Shown here: positions 35,155 through 43,546 of the stretch, in pieces
How the letters are laid out: every line of letters starts with the position of its first letter
Numbering within the stretch: the first letter of the stretch is position 1
From: Devosia naphthalenivorans
GTDB lineage: Bacteria; Pseudomonadota; Alphaproteobacteria; Rhizobiales; Devosiaceae
Assembly: GCF_003056355.1 (NCBI RefSeq)
Contig: NZ_PYVW01000015.1
Span: 1 to 64,000, forward strand
DNA length: 64,000 nucleotides
Reading direction: 5' to 3'
Made by a program: the position numbers and the translations under genes
The notes under the pieces: model-generated
The model's database searches: none
The model's input: the letters and a program-made list of their open reading frames with translations, nothing else
What the model was told of the DNA's origin: nothing

Positions 35155-36407
35155 CAGATAGTCTCCTGCAATTTGATATCGAGGGCCTTGACTGCGTCCA
35201 GCAGCACGGCCGTGCCGAGTGCGATATCGTCCACCGTGGCGAACTCGTCCGGCGAATGACTGCGGCCGTCCTTGCAGGGAACAAAGATCATCGCGGCCTT
35301 GGCGATCCGGGCCATCCAGGCGGTGTCGTGCCCTGCTCCCGACGCCATGCGCCGGTGACGCGCCCCAGCGCTCTCGCATGCCGCGTCGAGCACATCGAGC
35401 ACATCGGCATCGCAGGGCGTGGGCGGATTGTCCGAGATGATGCGGGGTTCGGTAGCGCCGACGCCGGTTTTTTCGCTGATGGCCGCCACGCCCTTGGCGA
35501 GTTCATCGATGAACCGGTCCATGTCATCGCGCAGTTCGGCACGCGCATCGATCAGCATCCGCACCCGCGCTGGCACCACATTGGCCGCATTGGGCAGCAT
35601 TTCGAATTCACCAACGGTGGCCGCGAAATGCTCTTCGCCGCTCGCCAGCGCCTTGGCCAGTTCTTCCACGCCAAGCGCGATCCATGCGGCCGTTGTCAGC
35701 GCATCCTTACGCGAGCCCATGGGGGTGGTTCCAGCATGATCGGCGCGCCCTTCGACGACGATCTCGATGCGGGTAATGCCGGCGATGGCTGTTACCACGC
35801 CCACGTCCAATTGCTCGTTTTGCAGCACGGGTCCTTGCTCGATGTGGAGTTCAAGGAATGCCTTGATGTCGTCGCGCTGAGCCGGCTTGAATGGTTCGCC
35901 GCCGACCTGAACGATCCCCTGCTCGAGCGTAATACCTGCGGCCTCGCGTTCCAGCCATTCCCTGGGCTGGGTGCCGCTGATGCCGCGGCTGCCGATACAG
36001 GAGACGCCAAAGATCGAGACTTCTTCGGCGAGAAAATCGACGATCTCCAGGGTATGGGCCAGCACTGCGCCCTGGTCGCGCAGCGCGCGGGCTACTTCCA
36101 GCGCGGCGATGACCCCGGCGACGCCATCGAAACGTCCACCGTCAGGCACGGTGTCCGAATGAGAGCCGAGCAAGATGGTGCCAAGCTCGGGCCGCTGCCC
36201 GGGAATGGTGCCGATGAGGTTACCGGCAGCGTCTATCTGTGTCACGGCGCCTGCATCTTGCATCGCCTTTTCGAGCCAGCGGCGGCCTTCAAGGAACAGG
36301 GGGGTGAAAGCGCGACGGGTATAGGGCCGGTCGGGTTCGGTTATTGCCGCCAGGGCGTAGATGTCGGCTTCGATGCGGTCGGGGCGGATGGGGGAGTTTG
36401 GGGTCAT
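35154..36407 (-). CDS. M20-family amidohydrolase, probable N-carbamoyl-glutamate hydrolase
   Basis: 417-residue protein of the allantoate amidohydrolase/beta-ureidopropionase/N-carbamoyl-amino-acid hydrolase group. Di-metal ligands are visible: GSHSDTV (His), GGRFDGV (Asp), LAEEVSIFG (Glu) and ELHIEQGPVL (His), with the late ASGAGHDTAWM (His). The dimerisation-domain motif ADHAGTTPMGSRKDAL is also present. In context it would release glutamate, CO2 and ammonia from N-carbamoyl-glutamate, the last step of the proposed pathway. AllC or HyuC function on other substrates is the alternative. It is coupled to the DUF917 gene (TGATG). Confidence 0.78.
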   Translation of the reverse strand: MTPNSPIRPDRIEADIYALAAITEPDRPYTRRAFTPLFLEGRRWLEKAMQDAGAVTQIDAAGNLIGTIPGQRPELGTILLGSHSDTVPDGGRFDGVAGVIAALEVARALRDQGAVLAHTLEIVDFLAEEVSIFGVSCIGSRGISGTQPREWLEREAAGITLEQGIVQVGGEPFKPAQRDDIKAFLELHIEQGPVLQNEQLDVGVVTAIAGITRIEIVVEGRADHAGTTPMGSRKDALTTAAWIALGVEELAKALASGEEHFAATVGEFEMLPNAANVVPARVRMLIDARAELRDDMDRFIDELAKGVAAISEKTGVGATEPRIISDNPPTPCDADVLDVLDAACESAGARHRRMASGAGHDTAWMARIAKAAMIFVPCKDGRSHSPDEFATVDDIALGTAVLLDAVKALDIKLQETI

Positions 36408-36440
36408 GGTAGATGGTTTTCCCAGATCGGGGCTCTCCGC

Positions 36441-36555
36441 ACCCCCTCCCAACCTCCCCCGTCAAGGGGGAGGTGCCGGGCCGGTGAACGGGGCAAGATA
36501 CTGCTCAAGGCAGGATGCGGCACCTCCCCCCTTGCGGGGGAGGCTGGGTGGGGGG
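36441..36555. repeat. CCTCCCCC/GGGGGAGG inverted repeats between hydrolase genes
   Basis: Two palindromes, CCTCCCCCGTCAAGGGGGAGG and CCTCCCCCCTTGCGGGGGAG type (cores quoted), separated by about 45 bp, fill the 166-bp gap between the hydantoinase and carbamoylase genes. Another element of this family lies at 10074-10110. Confidence 0.85.
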
Positions 36556-36573
36556 ATGTTTGGGCGATGAACA

Positions 36574-37929
36574 TCAGTGCTTCCATTCCGGCCGCACAAA
36601 CCGCCCACTTCCCGGCTCCGCAACATTGGTGCCATCGAATACCTGGCTCCCGCGCAGATAGGTCAGCCCCACAGTCCAGGGCAGTTCGATGCCATTGTAG
36701 GGCGACCAGCCCACCACATTGTGCCCGCTGGCGGCGGCATCGTAGCGCTGGGGGCGCGGGAACAGCACGGCGATATCGGCGTCCTTGCCCACTTCCAGCG
36801 CGCCCTTCTGGCTCAGCCGAAAATGGCGCGCCGGATTTTCGGCCATCAGCCTTGCCGCCCAGGTCAGCGGAATACCGCGCTGCAGCGCGCCCATCACGAA
36901 GAGCGGCACCATGACTTCCAGACCCGGTACGCCCGAAGCATTGGCCAGCATGTCGGGATTGTTCTTACGATTTTCAGACCAACTGACGTGATCGGTGGAA
37001 ACCAGCGTTACATTGCCCTGGCGGACGTGCTCCCAGAGCTTTTCGACCTCGGCGCGCGGCCGGATCGGCGGGTTGATCTTGGCTTTGCCGCCCAGGCGGG
37101 CGACATCGTTTTCTTCGTCCAGGGTCAAATAGTGAATGCAGCACTCGATGGTGGCGGCAAAGCCCTGGTCGCGATAGAGGCGGGCGATTTCATAGCCGCG
37201 TCCGAGCGAGCAATGCACCACATGGGCCGGGCAGCCGGTCTGGGCGCCGGTTTCGTAGATCTGCAGGCTCGCCAGCAATTCAGTGAGCGGCGGGCGGCTC
37301 ATGGCATGAGCGCGATAATCGGTGATGCCCTGCGCCTTGACCTTGGCGATGGCCGCGCGCACCGCTTCATCATCCTCATTGTGTACGCCGGCCGTCAATC
37401 CGGTGGGCGCGATGGCGGCGAAGCACTCCTCGAGCAGCGCAGGCGGAATGCGCGGAAAGCGAACCGGATCGGTGCCGAAGGTGGAGAACTTGAAGGCGGC
37501 AACGCCGGCCTCCACCTGCTCGAGGATACGCGAGGCACCCTCCTCCGGCAGAACCGTGCCATAGAGCGCGAAATCCACCCGCGCCTGCGGTTCCGCATGG
37601 GCGATCTTGCGCCGGACGGCTTCGGCCGAGCACACCAGATTGCCTTCGTCATAGGGCATGTCGACAATTGTGGTGACGCCACCCGCCGCTGCCGAACGGG
37701 TGGACCAGATGAAATCCTCCTGGTCCTTCTGGCTCAGCGAATGGGTCTGCGCGTCGATTGCGCCGGGCAGGATCAGGGCATTGCCGAGGTCGTGCCGCTC
37801 CTTGGCGGCAGGCGCGGTGCCTTCGCCCACATGGGCAATTTTGCCATCGCGAAAGGCCACATAGCCATTTTCGATAATGGTGTGCGGCAGCACGACTGTG
37901 CCCGAAAGCGAGAGGTCAAAATCAGACAT
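36574..37929 (-). CDS. Dihydropyrimidinase/hydantoinase-family amidohydrolase with altered metal site
   Basis: 451-residue cyclic amidohydrolase. Residues matching the di-metal site are Lys147 (carbamylated lysine, AAFKFST), His183 (HNED), His236/His239 (HVVH) and Asp313 (STDH). The usual first H-x-H is DAQTHS, with Gln61 replacing the first histidine and only His63 kept, so one metal site is changed. In context the expected reaction is ring opening of hydantoin-5-propionate to N-carbamoyl-glutamate. Allantoinase or dihydropyrimidinase remain alternatives. It starts 21 bp after the end of the ABC permease gene, in the same operon. Confidence 0.75.
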   Translation of the reverse strand: MSDFDLSLSGTVVLPHTIIENGYVAFRDGKIAHVGEGTAPAAKERHDLGNALILPGAIDAQTHSLSQKDQEDFIWSTRSAAAGGVTTIVDMPYDEGNLVCSAEAVRRKIAHAEPQARVDFALYGTVLPEEGASRILEQVEAGVAAFKFSTFGTDPVRFPRIPPALLEECFAAIAPTGLTAGVHNEDDEAVRAAIAKVKAQGITDYRAHAMSRPPLTELLASLQIYETGAQTGCPAHVVHCSLGRGYEIARLYRDQGFAATIECCIHYLTLDEENDVARLGGKAKINPPIRPRAEVEKLWEHVRQGNVTLVSTDHVSWSENRKNNPDMLANASGVPGLEVMVPLFVMGALQRGIPLTWAARLMAENPARHFRLSQKGALEVGKDADIAVLFPRPQRYDAAASGHNVVGWSPYNGIELPWTVGLTYLRGSQVFDGTNVAEPGSGRFVRPEWKH

Positions 37930-37950
37930 CGGAACAGGCCCTCGCTCTGG

Positions 37951-38703
37951 TCATGCAGACGCCCTTCCCAATTGGCCGGTGCGCAGCATCAATGTGCGCT
38001 CCAGCGCCGACAGCGCATCATAGATCAATACCGCCAGCACGCCGACGATCAAGCCGCCCTGCAACACGAAGGCCGTATTGCCGGTGGTGAGGCCGGCAAT
38101 GATGACTTCGCCCAAGGTGCGGGCTGCGACGGTGGAGCCGATCGTGGCGGTGGCGAGCGAGATGACGGTCGAGAGCCTGATCCCAGCCAGAATCACCGGC
38201 AGCGCCAGGGGCAGTTCGATTTTCACCAGCCGTTGCCAGCCCGTCATGCCGACGCCCTTGGCGGCGTCTGTCACTGCCGGCGGCAGATTGGTGAGCCCGG
38301 TCAGGGTATTCTCGAATATCGGCAGCAGGCCATAGAGGAACAGCGCCACCAGCGTCGGTGCAGTGCCGAAACCCAGCATCGGCACCGCGAGCGCGAGGAC
38401 GGCCACCGGGGGAAACGTCTGCCCGACATTGGCGAGCGAGCGCGACAGGGGCAGGAATTCGGCGCCGAATGGGCGGGTAACGATGATCGCCAAGCCCACG
38501 GCGATGATGGTGGACGCCAGCGTTGCCGCCAACACGATGCCGAGGTGATTGATGGTGATATCGAGCAGATTGCCCTGGTTGTAGATCGCCGGCTGGGTGT
38601 CGCGGGCAAAGAGCCCGAAGAAGCCGCTGAACAGGTCGGGGTTGACCAGCAGCAACACCAGGATCGCGAAGGCAAGAACCCTGAGCAGATTGCCGATGGT
38701 CAT
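37951..38703 (-). CDS. OpuC/YehW-type ABC transporter permease
   Basis: 250-residue inner-membrane permease with about six helices and the BPD_transp_1 signature ending in AAKGVGMTGWQRLVKIELPLALPVILAGIR (EAA-loop region). Length equals E. coli YehW. Its start overlaps the ATPase gene by 4 bp. With the other three genes it forms an importer of the quaternary-amine type in the order yehZ-Y-X-W. In this operon the likely ligand is ergothioneine, itself a trimethylammonium compound. Confidence 0.85.
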   Translation of the reverse strand: MTIGNLLRVLAFAILVLLLVNPDLFSGFFGLFARDTQPAIYNQGNLLDITINHLGIVLAATLASTIIAVGLAIIVTRPFGAEFLPLSRSLANVGQTFPPVAVLALAVPMLGFGTAPTLVALFLYGLLPIFENTLTGLTNLPPAVTDAAKGVGMTGWQRLVKIELPLALPVILAGIRLSTVISLATATIGSTVAARTLGEVIIAGLTTGNTAFVLQGGLIVGVLAVLIYDALSALERTLMLRTGQLGRASA

Positions 38704-39632
38704 TGCGGACGCGCCAATCGCGCGAGGGCGTCGAGGGTCACCTGACCGACGAGCTGGCCGTCCCGGCGGACTGGCAGGGCCGAGCGGCCGGACCACAGGA
38801 GCTCGGCGTAGGCGTCTCGCAGGGATGCGGTGGCGTCGATGGGCTCGCCGTCCGGCGTGCCCGGTTCAAGATGGTCCGCCACTGTGGCGAGCGACAGCAG
38901 GCGGAATGGCCGTTCGCTGGTGCCGATCAGTTCGGCGACGAAGGGCGTGGCCGGATTGGCGATGATTTCGGCGGGTTTGTCGCATTGCAGCAGCTTGCCC
39001 TTGTCCATCACGGCGATGACGTCGCCCAGATGGATGGCTTCCTCCATGTCGTGCGTCACCAGCACCACGGTGGTGCCGAAACGGCGCTGGATGGACAGCA
39101 AATCCTCCTGCGCCTTGGCGCGGATGACGGGATCAAGCGCGCCATAGGGCTCGTCCATCAAGAGGATATTGGGCCCGGCCGCCAGCGCCCGCGCCACGCC
39201 GACGCGCTGTTGCTGGCCGCCCGAGAGTTCGTGCGGCAAGCGATCGCGGAACTCGGCAGGGTCGAGCTGGAAGAGGCTGAGCAATTCATCAACGCGGTCG
39301 GCGGTCTTGCGCTTGTCCCAGCCGAGCAGCTTGGGAACGGTTGCCACGTTCTGGCCCACCGTGCGGTGGGGGAAAAGCCCGTGCCCCTGGATGGCGTAGC
39401 CTATCCTGCGGCGCAGCTCGTAGGCGGGGATGCCGGCGATATCCTGCCCATCGATACGGATGTGGCCGGAGGTTGGCTCCACCAGCTTGTTGATCATTCG
39501 CATCAGCGTGGTCTTGCCGGAACCGGAGGTGCCCACGATCACGCAGATGCTGTGCGGCTCGATGGTGAGTGTCACCCGGTCCACGACCGCGGTGGTGTTG
39601 TAGACCTTGGTGATGTCGTCGATTTCGATCAT
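38700..39632 (-). CDS. OpuC/YehX-type ABC transporter ATP-binding protein
   Basis: 310-residue ATPase with Walker A GTSGSGKT, Q-loop in YAIQGHGLFPH, signature LSGGQQQR, Walker B ILLMDEP and the H-loop VTHDMEEA. The ~75 residues after the ATPase core look like a single degenerate CBS-type segment, as in YehX/OpuCA relatives. It overlaps both permease genes by 4 bp. Confidence 0.9.
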   Translation of the reverse strand: MIEIDDITKVYNTTAVVDRVTLTIEPHSICVIVGTSGSGKTTLMRMINKLVEPTSGHIRIDGQDIAGIPAYELRRRIGYAIQGHGLFPHRTVGQNVATVPKLLGWDKRKTADRVDELLSLFQLDPAEFRDRLPHELSGGQQQRVGVARALAAGPNILLMDEPYGALDPVIRAKAQEDLLSIQRRFGTTVVLVTHDMEEAIHLGDVIAVMDKGKLLQCDKPAEIIANPATPFVAELIGTSERPFRLLSLATVADHLEPGTPDGEPIDATASLRDAYAELLWSGRSALPVRRDGQLVGQVTLDALARLARPQ

Positions 39633-40822
39633 GGACGGCGCACTCCGCGCGATGTCATTTCTACCAGCGCGTCGAGCACGACGGCGGCCGCGAAAGCCAG
39701 CGCCACGGTGGGGATGGCGCCCAACAGCACGAGATCCATTGCCGTTTGTCCGATGCCCTGGAAAACGAACACGCCGAAGCCGCCGCCGCCGATCAATGCG
39801 GCGATGGTGGCGAGGCCGATATTTTGCACCAGCACGATGCGGATGCCGGTGAGGATGACGGGAAAGGCCAGCGGCAGTTCGATGCCGACCATGCGCTGGC
39901 GGCCGGTCATGCCCATTCCCTTGGCCGCGTCCACGGCAGCAGGCGGAACGCCGAGCAGGCCGACCACGGTGTTGGAAACGATGGGCAGCAGCGAATAGGC
40001 GAAGAGCGCAACCATGGCCGGCGCGGCCCCGATGCCGGAAATACCGGCGGCGGACGCGCCGGGAACGTTCGCCGCCACCCAGGCCAGCGGCGCAATCAGC
40101 AGGCCGAAGAGCGCGATCGAGGGAATGGTCTGGACGATGTTTAGCACATTGAGCACCGCCGCCCGGACGGGCCGGACCTTGTAGCAGAGTATGCCAAGCG
40201 GCATGCCGACCACTGCGGCGATGGCGACGGAGCCGAACGCCAGCGCCAGATGGGTACGCGCTTCGGCCCAGAATGCGGGGGCGCGGGTGCTGTATTCCTT
40301 GAGGAGCGACAGATCGTTCCAGCTGCCGCTCCAGAGCAGCAGTGTGGCGGCGGCAATCACGGCCAAGAGGATAGCGATGCGCGCTAGAGGCGCCAGGCGT
40401 AGGCGGGTCAGCGCGTCGGTGACCAGGAGCGCAAAGGCAAAGACCAGCAGCCAGAAGCCGGCGCCGGGGGAAACCCGGGCGAAGGTGTCACCCTCCGGGG
40501 TGAGGTATCCGGCCGACCAGCCGATGACGACGAACAAAGTTGCAAGGACAGCAAAGCCCGCGACCAGTTTGGCAATGATGGGCAGCCTGAGCAACGCCAC
40601 GGCGAAACCGACCAGCAATATTCCGATCAGGAGGGCAGCGGGGAAGCTTGGCAGTGCATCGAGCAGCGAACGTGGTTCGCCGAGCACGATGCGGTTGGCG
40701 CGGAATAGGGCGAATGGCAATGCGGCGCCGGCAAGAGCAATCAGGGCGATGAGGACGCCGAGTTTGTCGAGGGCGAGCCAGGTGGGGCGGGACGTTGCAC
40801 TCTGTGCTGCGGCAAGGCTCAT
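39629..40822 (-). CDS. OpuC/YehY-type ABC transporter permease (long form)
   Basis: 397-residue permease. The N-terminal ~170 residues add several extra hydrophobic helices before the standard permease domain, whose EAA region reads DAAKGMGMTGRQRMVGIELPLAFP. This long form is specific to YehY-type systems (E. coli YehY 385 aa) and separates them from other OpuC permeases. It is divided from the binding-protein gene by 140 bp that contain a perfect 20-bp inverted repeat. Confidence 0.87.
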   Translation of the reverse strand: MSLAAAQSATSRPTWLALDKLGVLIALIALAGAALPFALFRANRIVLGEPRSLLDALPSFPAALLIGILLVGFAVALLRLPIIAKLVAGFAVLATLFVVIGWSAGYLTPEGDTFARVSPGAGFWLLVFAFALLVTDALTRLRLAPLARIAILLAVIAAATLLLWSGSWNDLSLLKEYSTRAPAFWAEARTHLALAFGSVAIAAVVGMPLGILCYKVRPVRAAVLNVLNIVQTIPSIALFGLLIAPLAWVAANVPGASAAGISGIGAAPAMVALFAYSLLPIVSNTVVGLLGVPPAAVDAAKGMGMTGRQRMVGIELPLAFPVILTGIRIVLVQNIGLATIAALIGGGGFGVFVFQGIGQTAMDLVLLGAIPTVALAFAAAVVLDALVEMTSRGVRRP

Positions 40823-40905
40823 GCAGGCTCCGGATGTTCGGGTGGGATCGTGCTACGCCGCCACCAAAAACGCGGTGTCATCCCGGGTGAGGAGACACCT
40901 CGCCT

Positions 40906-40947
40906 CCCACCGCGTCATTCCCGCGAACGCGGGAATGACGCGGTGGG
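40906..40947. repeat. Perfect 20-bp inverted repeat between binding protein and permease genes
   Basis: Arms CCCACCGCGTCATTCCCGCG and its exact complement are separated by AA. It contains the GGGAATGACG core seen at 117-151 and 47061-47128. On RNA it would form a very stable hairpin after the binding-protein gene, able to protect its 3' end or attenuate transcription. Confidence 0.9.
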
Positions 40948-40962
40948 CTCCAAACTCTGCCC

Positions 40963-41874
40963 CTACTGCAAAAAGCCAGCCGTCGTCAGATAGTCGGTCG
41001 CCACGGCAGCGGCTGCTTCGCCGCCGACCTGGACGCGGCCATTGAGTTCCTGCAGCACTTCGAGGGTGAGGCTTTCGAACACGGGCTTGAGCAGTTCTTC
41101 GATCTGCGGATATTCGGCGAGCACTTCTTCGCGGATGATCGGCGCGGGCTGATAGACCGGCTGCACGCCCTTATCGTCTTCCAGAACCGTTAGGCCGGAG
41201 GGCGCGATGCCGCCGTCGGTGCCATAGACCATCGCGGCATTGACGCCATTGGTCTGCTGGGCAGCAGCGGCGATGGTTGCCGCGGTGTCGCCGCCCGAAA
41301 GGGTCACGAGCTGATCCGGGGAGAGCGTGAAGCCATAGACTTCCTGGAACTTGGGCAGCGCTGCAGGCGAGTTCACGAACTCGGCGGAGGCCGCGAGCTT
41401 CACCTCGCCGCCACCGGCAACCCAGGCGCCGAACTCGGTGAACGTGGTCAGGTTGTTGGCCTCTGCCACATCGCTACGGATGGCGACCGCCCAGGTGTTG
41501 TTGGCCGGCGATGGGGTCAACCAGACGATCTTGTTGGCTTCATAGTCGAGCTTGGCGACCTCGGCATAGGCCGATGCTGCGTCATTCCAGATCGGGTCTT
41601 CCGCCTTGTCGAAGAAGAAGGCGCCATTGCCGGTATATTCGGGATAGATGTCGATTTCGCCCGCAGTGATGGCTTCGCGCACGATCGGGGTGGCGCCGAG
41701 CTGGATGCGGTTTTCCACCGAGATATCATTGGATTCCAGCACCTGCTTGATGATGTTGCCCAGCACGCCGCCTTCGGTATCGATCTTGGAGGAAACGACA
41801 ACCTGGGCATTGGCCGAAGTGACCGAGATGGCGAGCGCAGCAACGGCGCTCAGAAGAGTGGACTTGAGGCGCAT
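40963..41874 (-). CDS. OsmF/YehZ-type quaternary-amine-binding protein
   Basis: 303-residue periplasmic binding protein of the OpuAC family. A signal peptide (RLKSTLLSAVAALAISVTSANA|Q) is followed by the family start VVVSSKIDTEGGVLGNII and the ligand-pocket segment EIDIYPEYTGNG. E. coli YehZ (OsmF) binds betaine-type compounds weakly, and OpuC-type systems that take up ergothioneine are known (EgtU/EgtV). Next to ergothionase, ergothioneine or hercynine is the likely ligand. The ATG at 41874 follows GGAG; a start at 41901 would add nine residues before the signal peptide. Confidence 0.82.
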   Translation of the reverse strand: MRLKSTLLSAVAALAISVTSANAQVVVSSKIDTEGGVLGNIIKQVLESNDISVENRIQLGATPIVREAITAGEIDIYPEYTGNGAFFFDKAEDPIWNDAASAYAEVAKLDYEANKIVWLTPSPANNTWAVAIRSDVAEANNLTTFTEFGAWVAGGGEVKLAASAEFVNSPAALPKFQEVYGFTLSPDQLVTLSGGDTAATIAAAAQQTNGVNAAMVYGTDGGIAPSGLTVLEDDKGVQPVYQPAPIIREEVLAEYPQIEELLKPVFESLTLEVLQELNGRVQVGGEAAAAVATDYLTTAGFLQ

Positions 41875-41966
41875 GATTTCTCCGTTTCCCTGGGCATTCA
41901 CCGCGCAGCGCGGCTCTTGTCCAACGTAGATTACCGTTTTGGCAGAATTGGGCTAGGCCGCAAATG

Positions 41967-43526
41967 CTACGGAACCAGGCCCAACGCGAAAAACTCATCC
42001 AGTTCCATGACGGTTGAGTGGGCGATAAGTTCACCCATGAATGGATGGGATTGCAATGCCCTTTCCACCACCTCCACTTCAGCCGACAGCGGACGGTCGG
42101 CGACATAGTAGGCGGCGTGCTGCCGGACCAGGTCATAAATCATGCCGGGCACATTGCCGGGACTGTCCTGCGTAATGTCCAGCGCCTGGGCAGCAAGGAT
42201 CGCCTCAAGCGCCGCAAGCCGCTGCAGCGCCAGCACTTGCCGCTCCAGACGTTCAACGACAAGCGGCAGGAACGCCGCTTCGTCCTCCATGCCGCCCGCG
42301 ACGACCATCGAATTGGCCGAAATGGGGTTGGTCATGGAAAGGACGCGGGCGAACAATTCTCCCGCCAGCTTGATGATCGGACCGAAGCCCGTAGCGATGG
42401 CGCCCGGCGCCACCAAATTGACCGGCAATTCCCGGCGACCGCCATTGCCGAGAAGCACGCAGCGGTTGAACGAATTGCGCGCCACATGCGTCAGCCCAAG
42501 CTGGGCAGTCTGCAGGAACACGGTCACATCAAGCGGCAGGGAACCGCCCGAGGTCAGGATTTGCCCGCCGGCAACCACTGGATTATCGTCAGTCCGCCCC
42601 GTGGCGGCGAGCAAGGTCTTGCCCGCCACTACCAGCGTATCGAAAGCGGTGGCAAACACCTGGCTCATCATGCGCAGGCTCAATGGGTCCTGAATGTGGG
42701 TGGCATCAGGCCAGTCCCAACCCTTGGCATTGAAGTAGAGCCAAGCGCCGATCCCGGCTTCGCGATCGGTGCCGACATGGGCCACGGCCTTCCACGGGTC
42801 GCGCGAAGCACCCAAGGCCCCTGCAGTCGTCAGGGCCGTTGCCAGCATCACGCGTACCGTGGTCGCAGCTTGCCGAATGGCCGTGGCGGCCGCGGCATAG
42901 CCAACAGCATTGGTGGATATCGACGCCAGGCTATCGCGCGGAGCCAGGCGGAATGGCTTGAGCCCTGCCGCTGCCAGGGCTTGTCCGGCAGGCTGGCGGC
43001 GATCGGCAAATATGGCCTCACCCGAGCCGGTCAGCACGGCGCCGATCTGGCCCATCAAGCCAATGTCCGCGCAACCGATCGAGCCGGTTCGCCGCACCAC
43101 CGGCACCACATCGGCCGAGAGCAACGCCAGATAAGCCTCCACCAGATCGGCAGTGCAGCCGACCCGGCCGGTCAGCGCCATGTTGACGCGGATCGCCATA
43201 GCCGTGCGCACGATCTCGGAGGAGAAGGCTTCACCGGTACCGAAATGGTGGGCGCGGACCAGGCCCAGATTGAACTCGTCCAACTGGTCGGGCGTCCACT
43301 CCACATCCTTCATGGCGCCCACTCCGGTGGTCGAGCCATAGACCGGCCGGCGATGCGCAATGGCATCCTCGATGACCTCGCGTGCATTGCCGACGCGCTC
43401 CATCGCGAGCGGATCGGCGAGCACACTGGCCTTGCGGGTTCCTATTCGGGCAATGTCGGAAAAACTCAGCGGCTTGCCACTGAGCAGGATTGGCTCGGAC
43501 GAGAGGGAGACAGCATGTTCGTTCAT
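41967..43526 (-). CDS. HutH-family lyase without MIO triad, probable ergothionase
   Basis: 519-residue homologue of histidine ammonia-lyase, conserved in VYGSTTGVGAMKD (Tyr63 region) and TDDNPVV. In HAL and PAL the electrophilic MIO group forms from Ala-Ser-Gly in GSxGASGDL. Here the same place reads GSIGCADIGLMG (Cys152-Ala153-Asp154), so MIO cannot form from a serine. Ergothionase, which eliminates trimethylamine from ergothioneine to give thiourocanate, is a HAL relative that does not need MIO. The gene is the first of a nine-gene same-strand cluster with a urocanase relative lacking its cysteine, hydantoin-type hydrolases and a quaternary-amine importer. The gene starts 20 bp after rhaQ. 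Calling it hutH would probably be wrong. Confidence 0.75.
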   Translation of the reverse strand: MNEHAVSLSSEPILLSGKPLSFSDIARIGTRKASVLADPLAMERVGNAREVIEDAIAHRRPVYGSTTGVGAMKDVEWTPDQLDEFNLGLVRAHHFGTGEAFSSEIVRTAMAIRVNMALTGRVGCTADLVEAYLALLSADVVPVVRRTGSIGCADIGLMGQIGAVLTGSGEAIFADRRQPAGQALAAAGLKPFRLAPRDSLASISTNAVGYAAAATAIRQAATTVRVMLATALTTAGALGASRDPWKAVAHVGTDREAGIGAWLYFNAKGWDWPDATHIQDPLSLRMMSQVFATAFDTLVVAGKTLLAATGRTDDNPVVAGGQILTSGGSLPLDVTVFLQTAQLGLTHVARNSFNRCVLLGNGGRRELPVNLVAPGAIATGFGPIIKLAGELFARVLSMTNPISANSMVVAGGMEDEAAFLPLVVERLERQVLALQRLAALEAILAAQALDITQDSPGNVPGMIYDLVRQHAAYYVADRPLSAEVEVVERALQSHPFMGELIAHSTVMELDEFFALGLVP

Positions 43527-43546
43527 GCCGTCTCTATACCGTGCTT

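Noticed and set aside
35154-37929. Allantoin or uracil catabolism
   Set aside because: The hydantoinase-like and M20-like enzymes alone could suggest allB/allC or hydA/hyuC, but no uricase, PydA or RutA homologue is present, and they are in one operon with the MIO-less lyase and urocanase relative.
36577-38745. 722-codon plus-strand frame opposite the hydantoinase and YehW-like permease genes
   Set aside because: It spans two real genes and the gap between them, has Arg/His/Gln-rich composition, and no motif. Shadow frame.
32267-43526. Classical histidine utilisation (hutH, hutU) cluster
   Set aside because: Neither the MIO triad of HutH nor the signature cysteine of HutU is present, and hutI, hutG/hutF and hutC are absent. 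DUF917, hydantoinase and carbamoylase homologues fit ergothioneine breakdown better.
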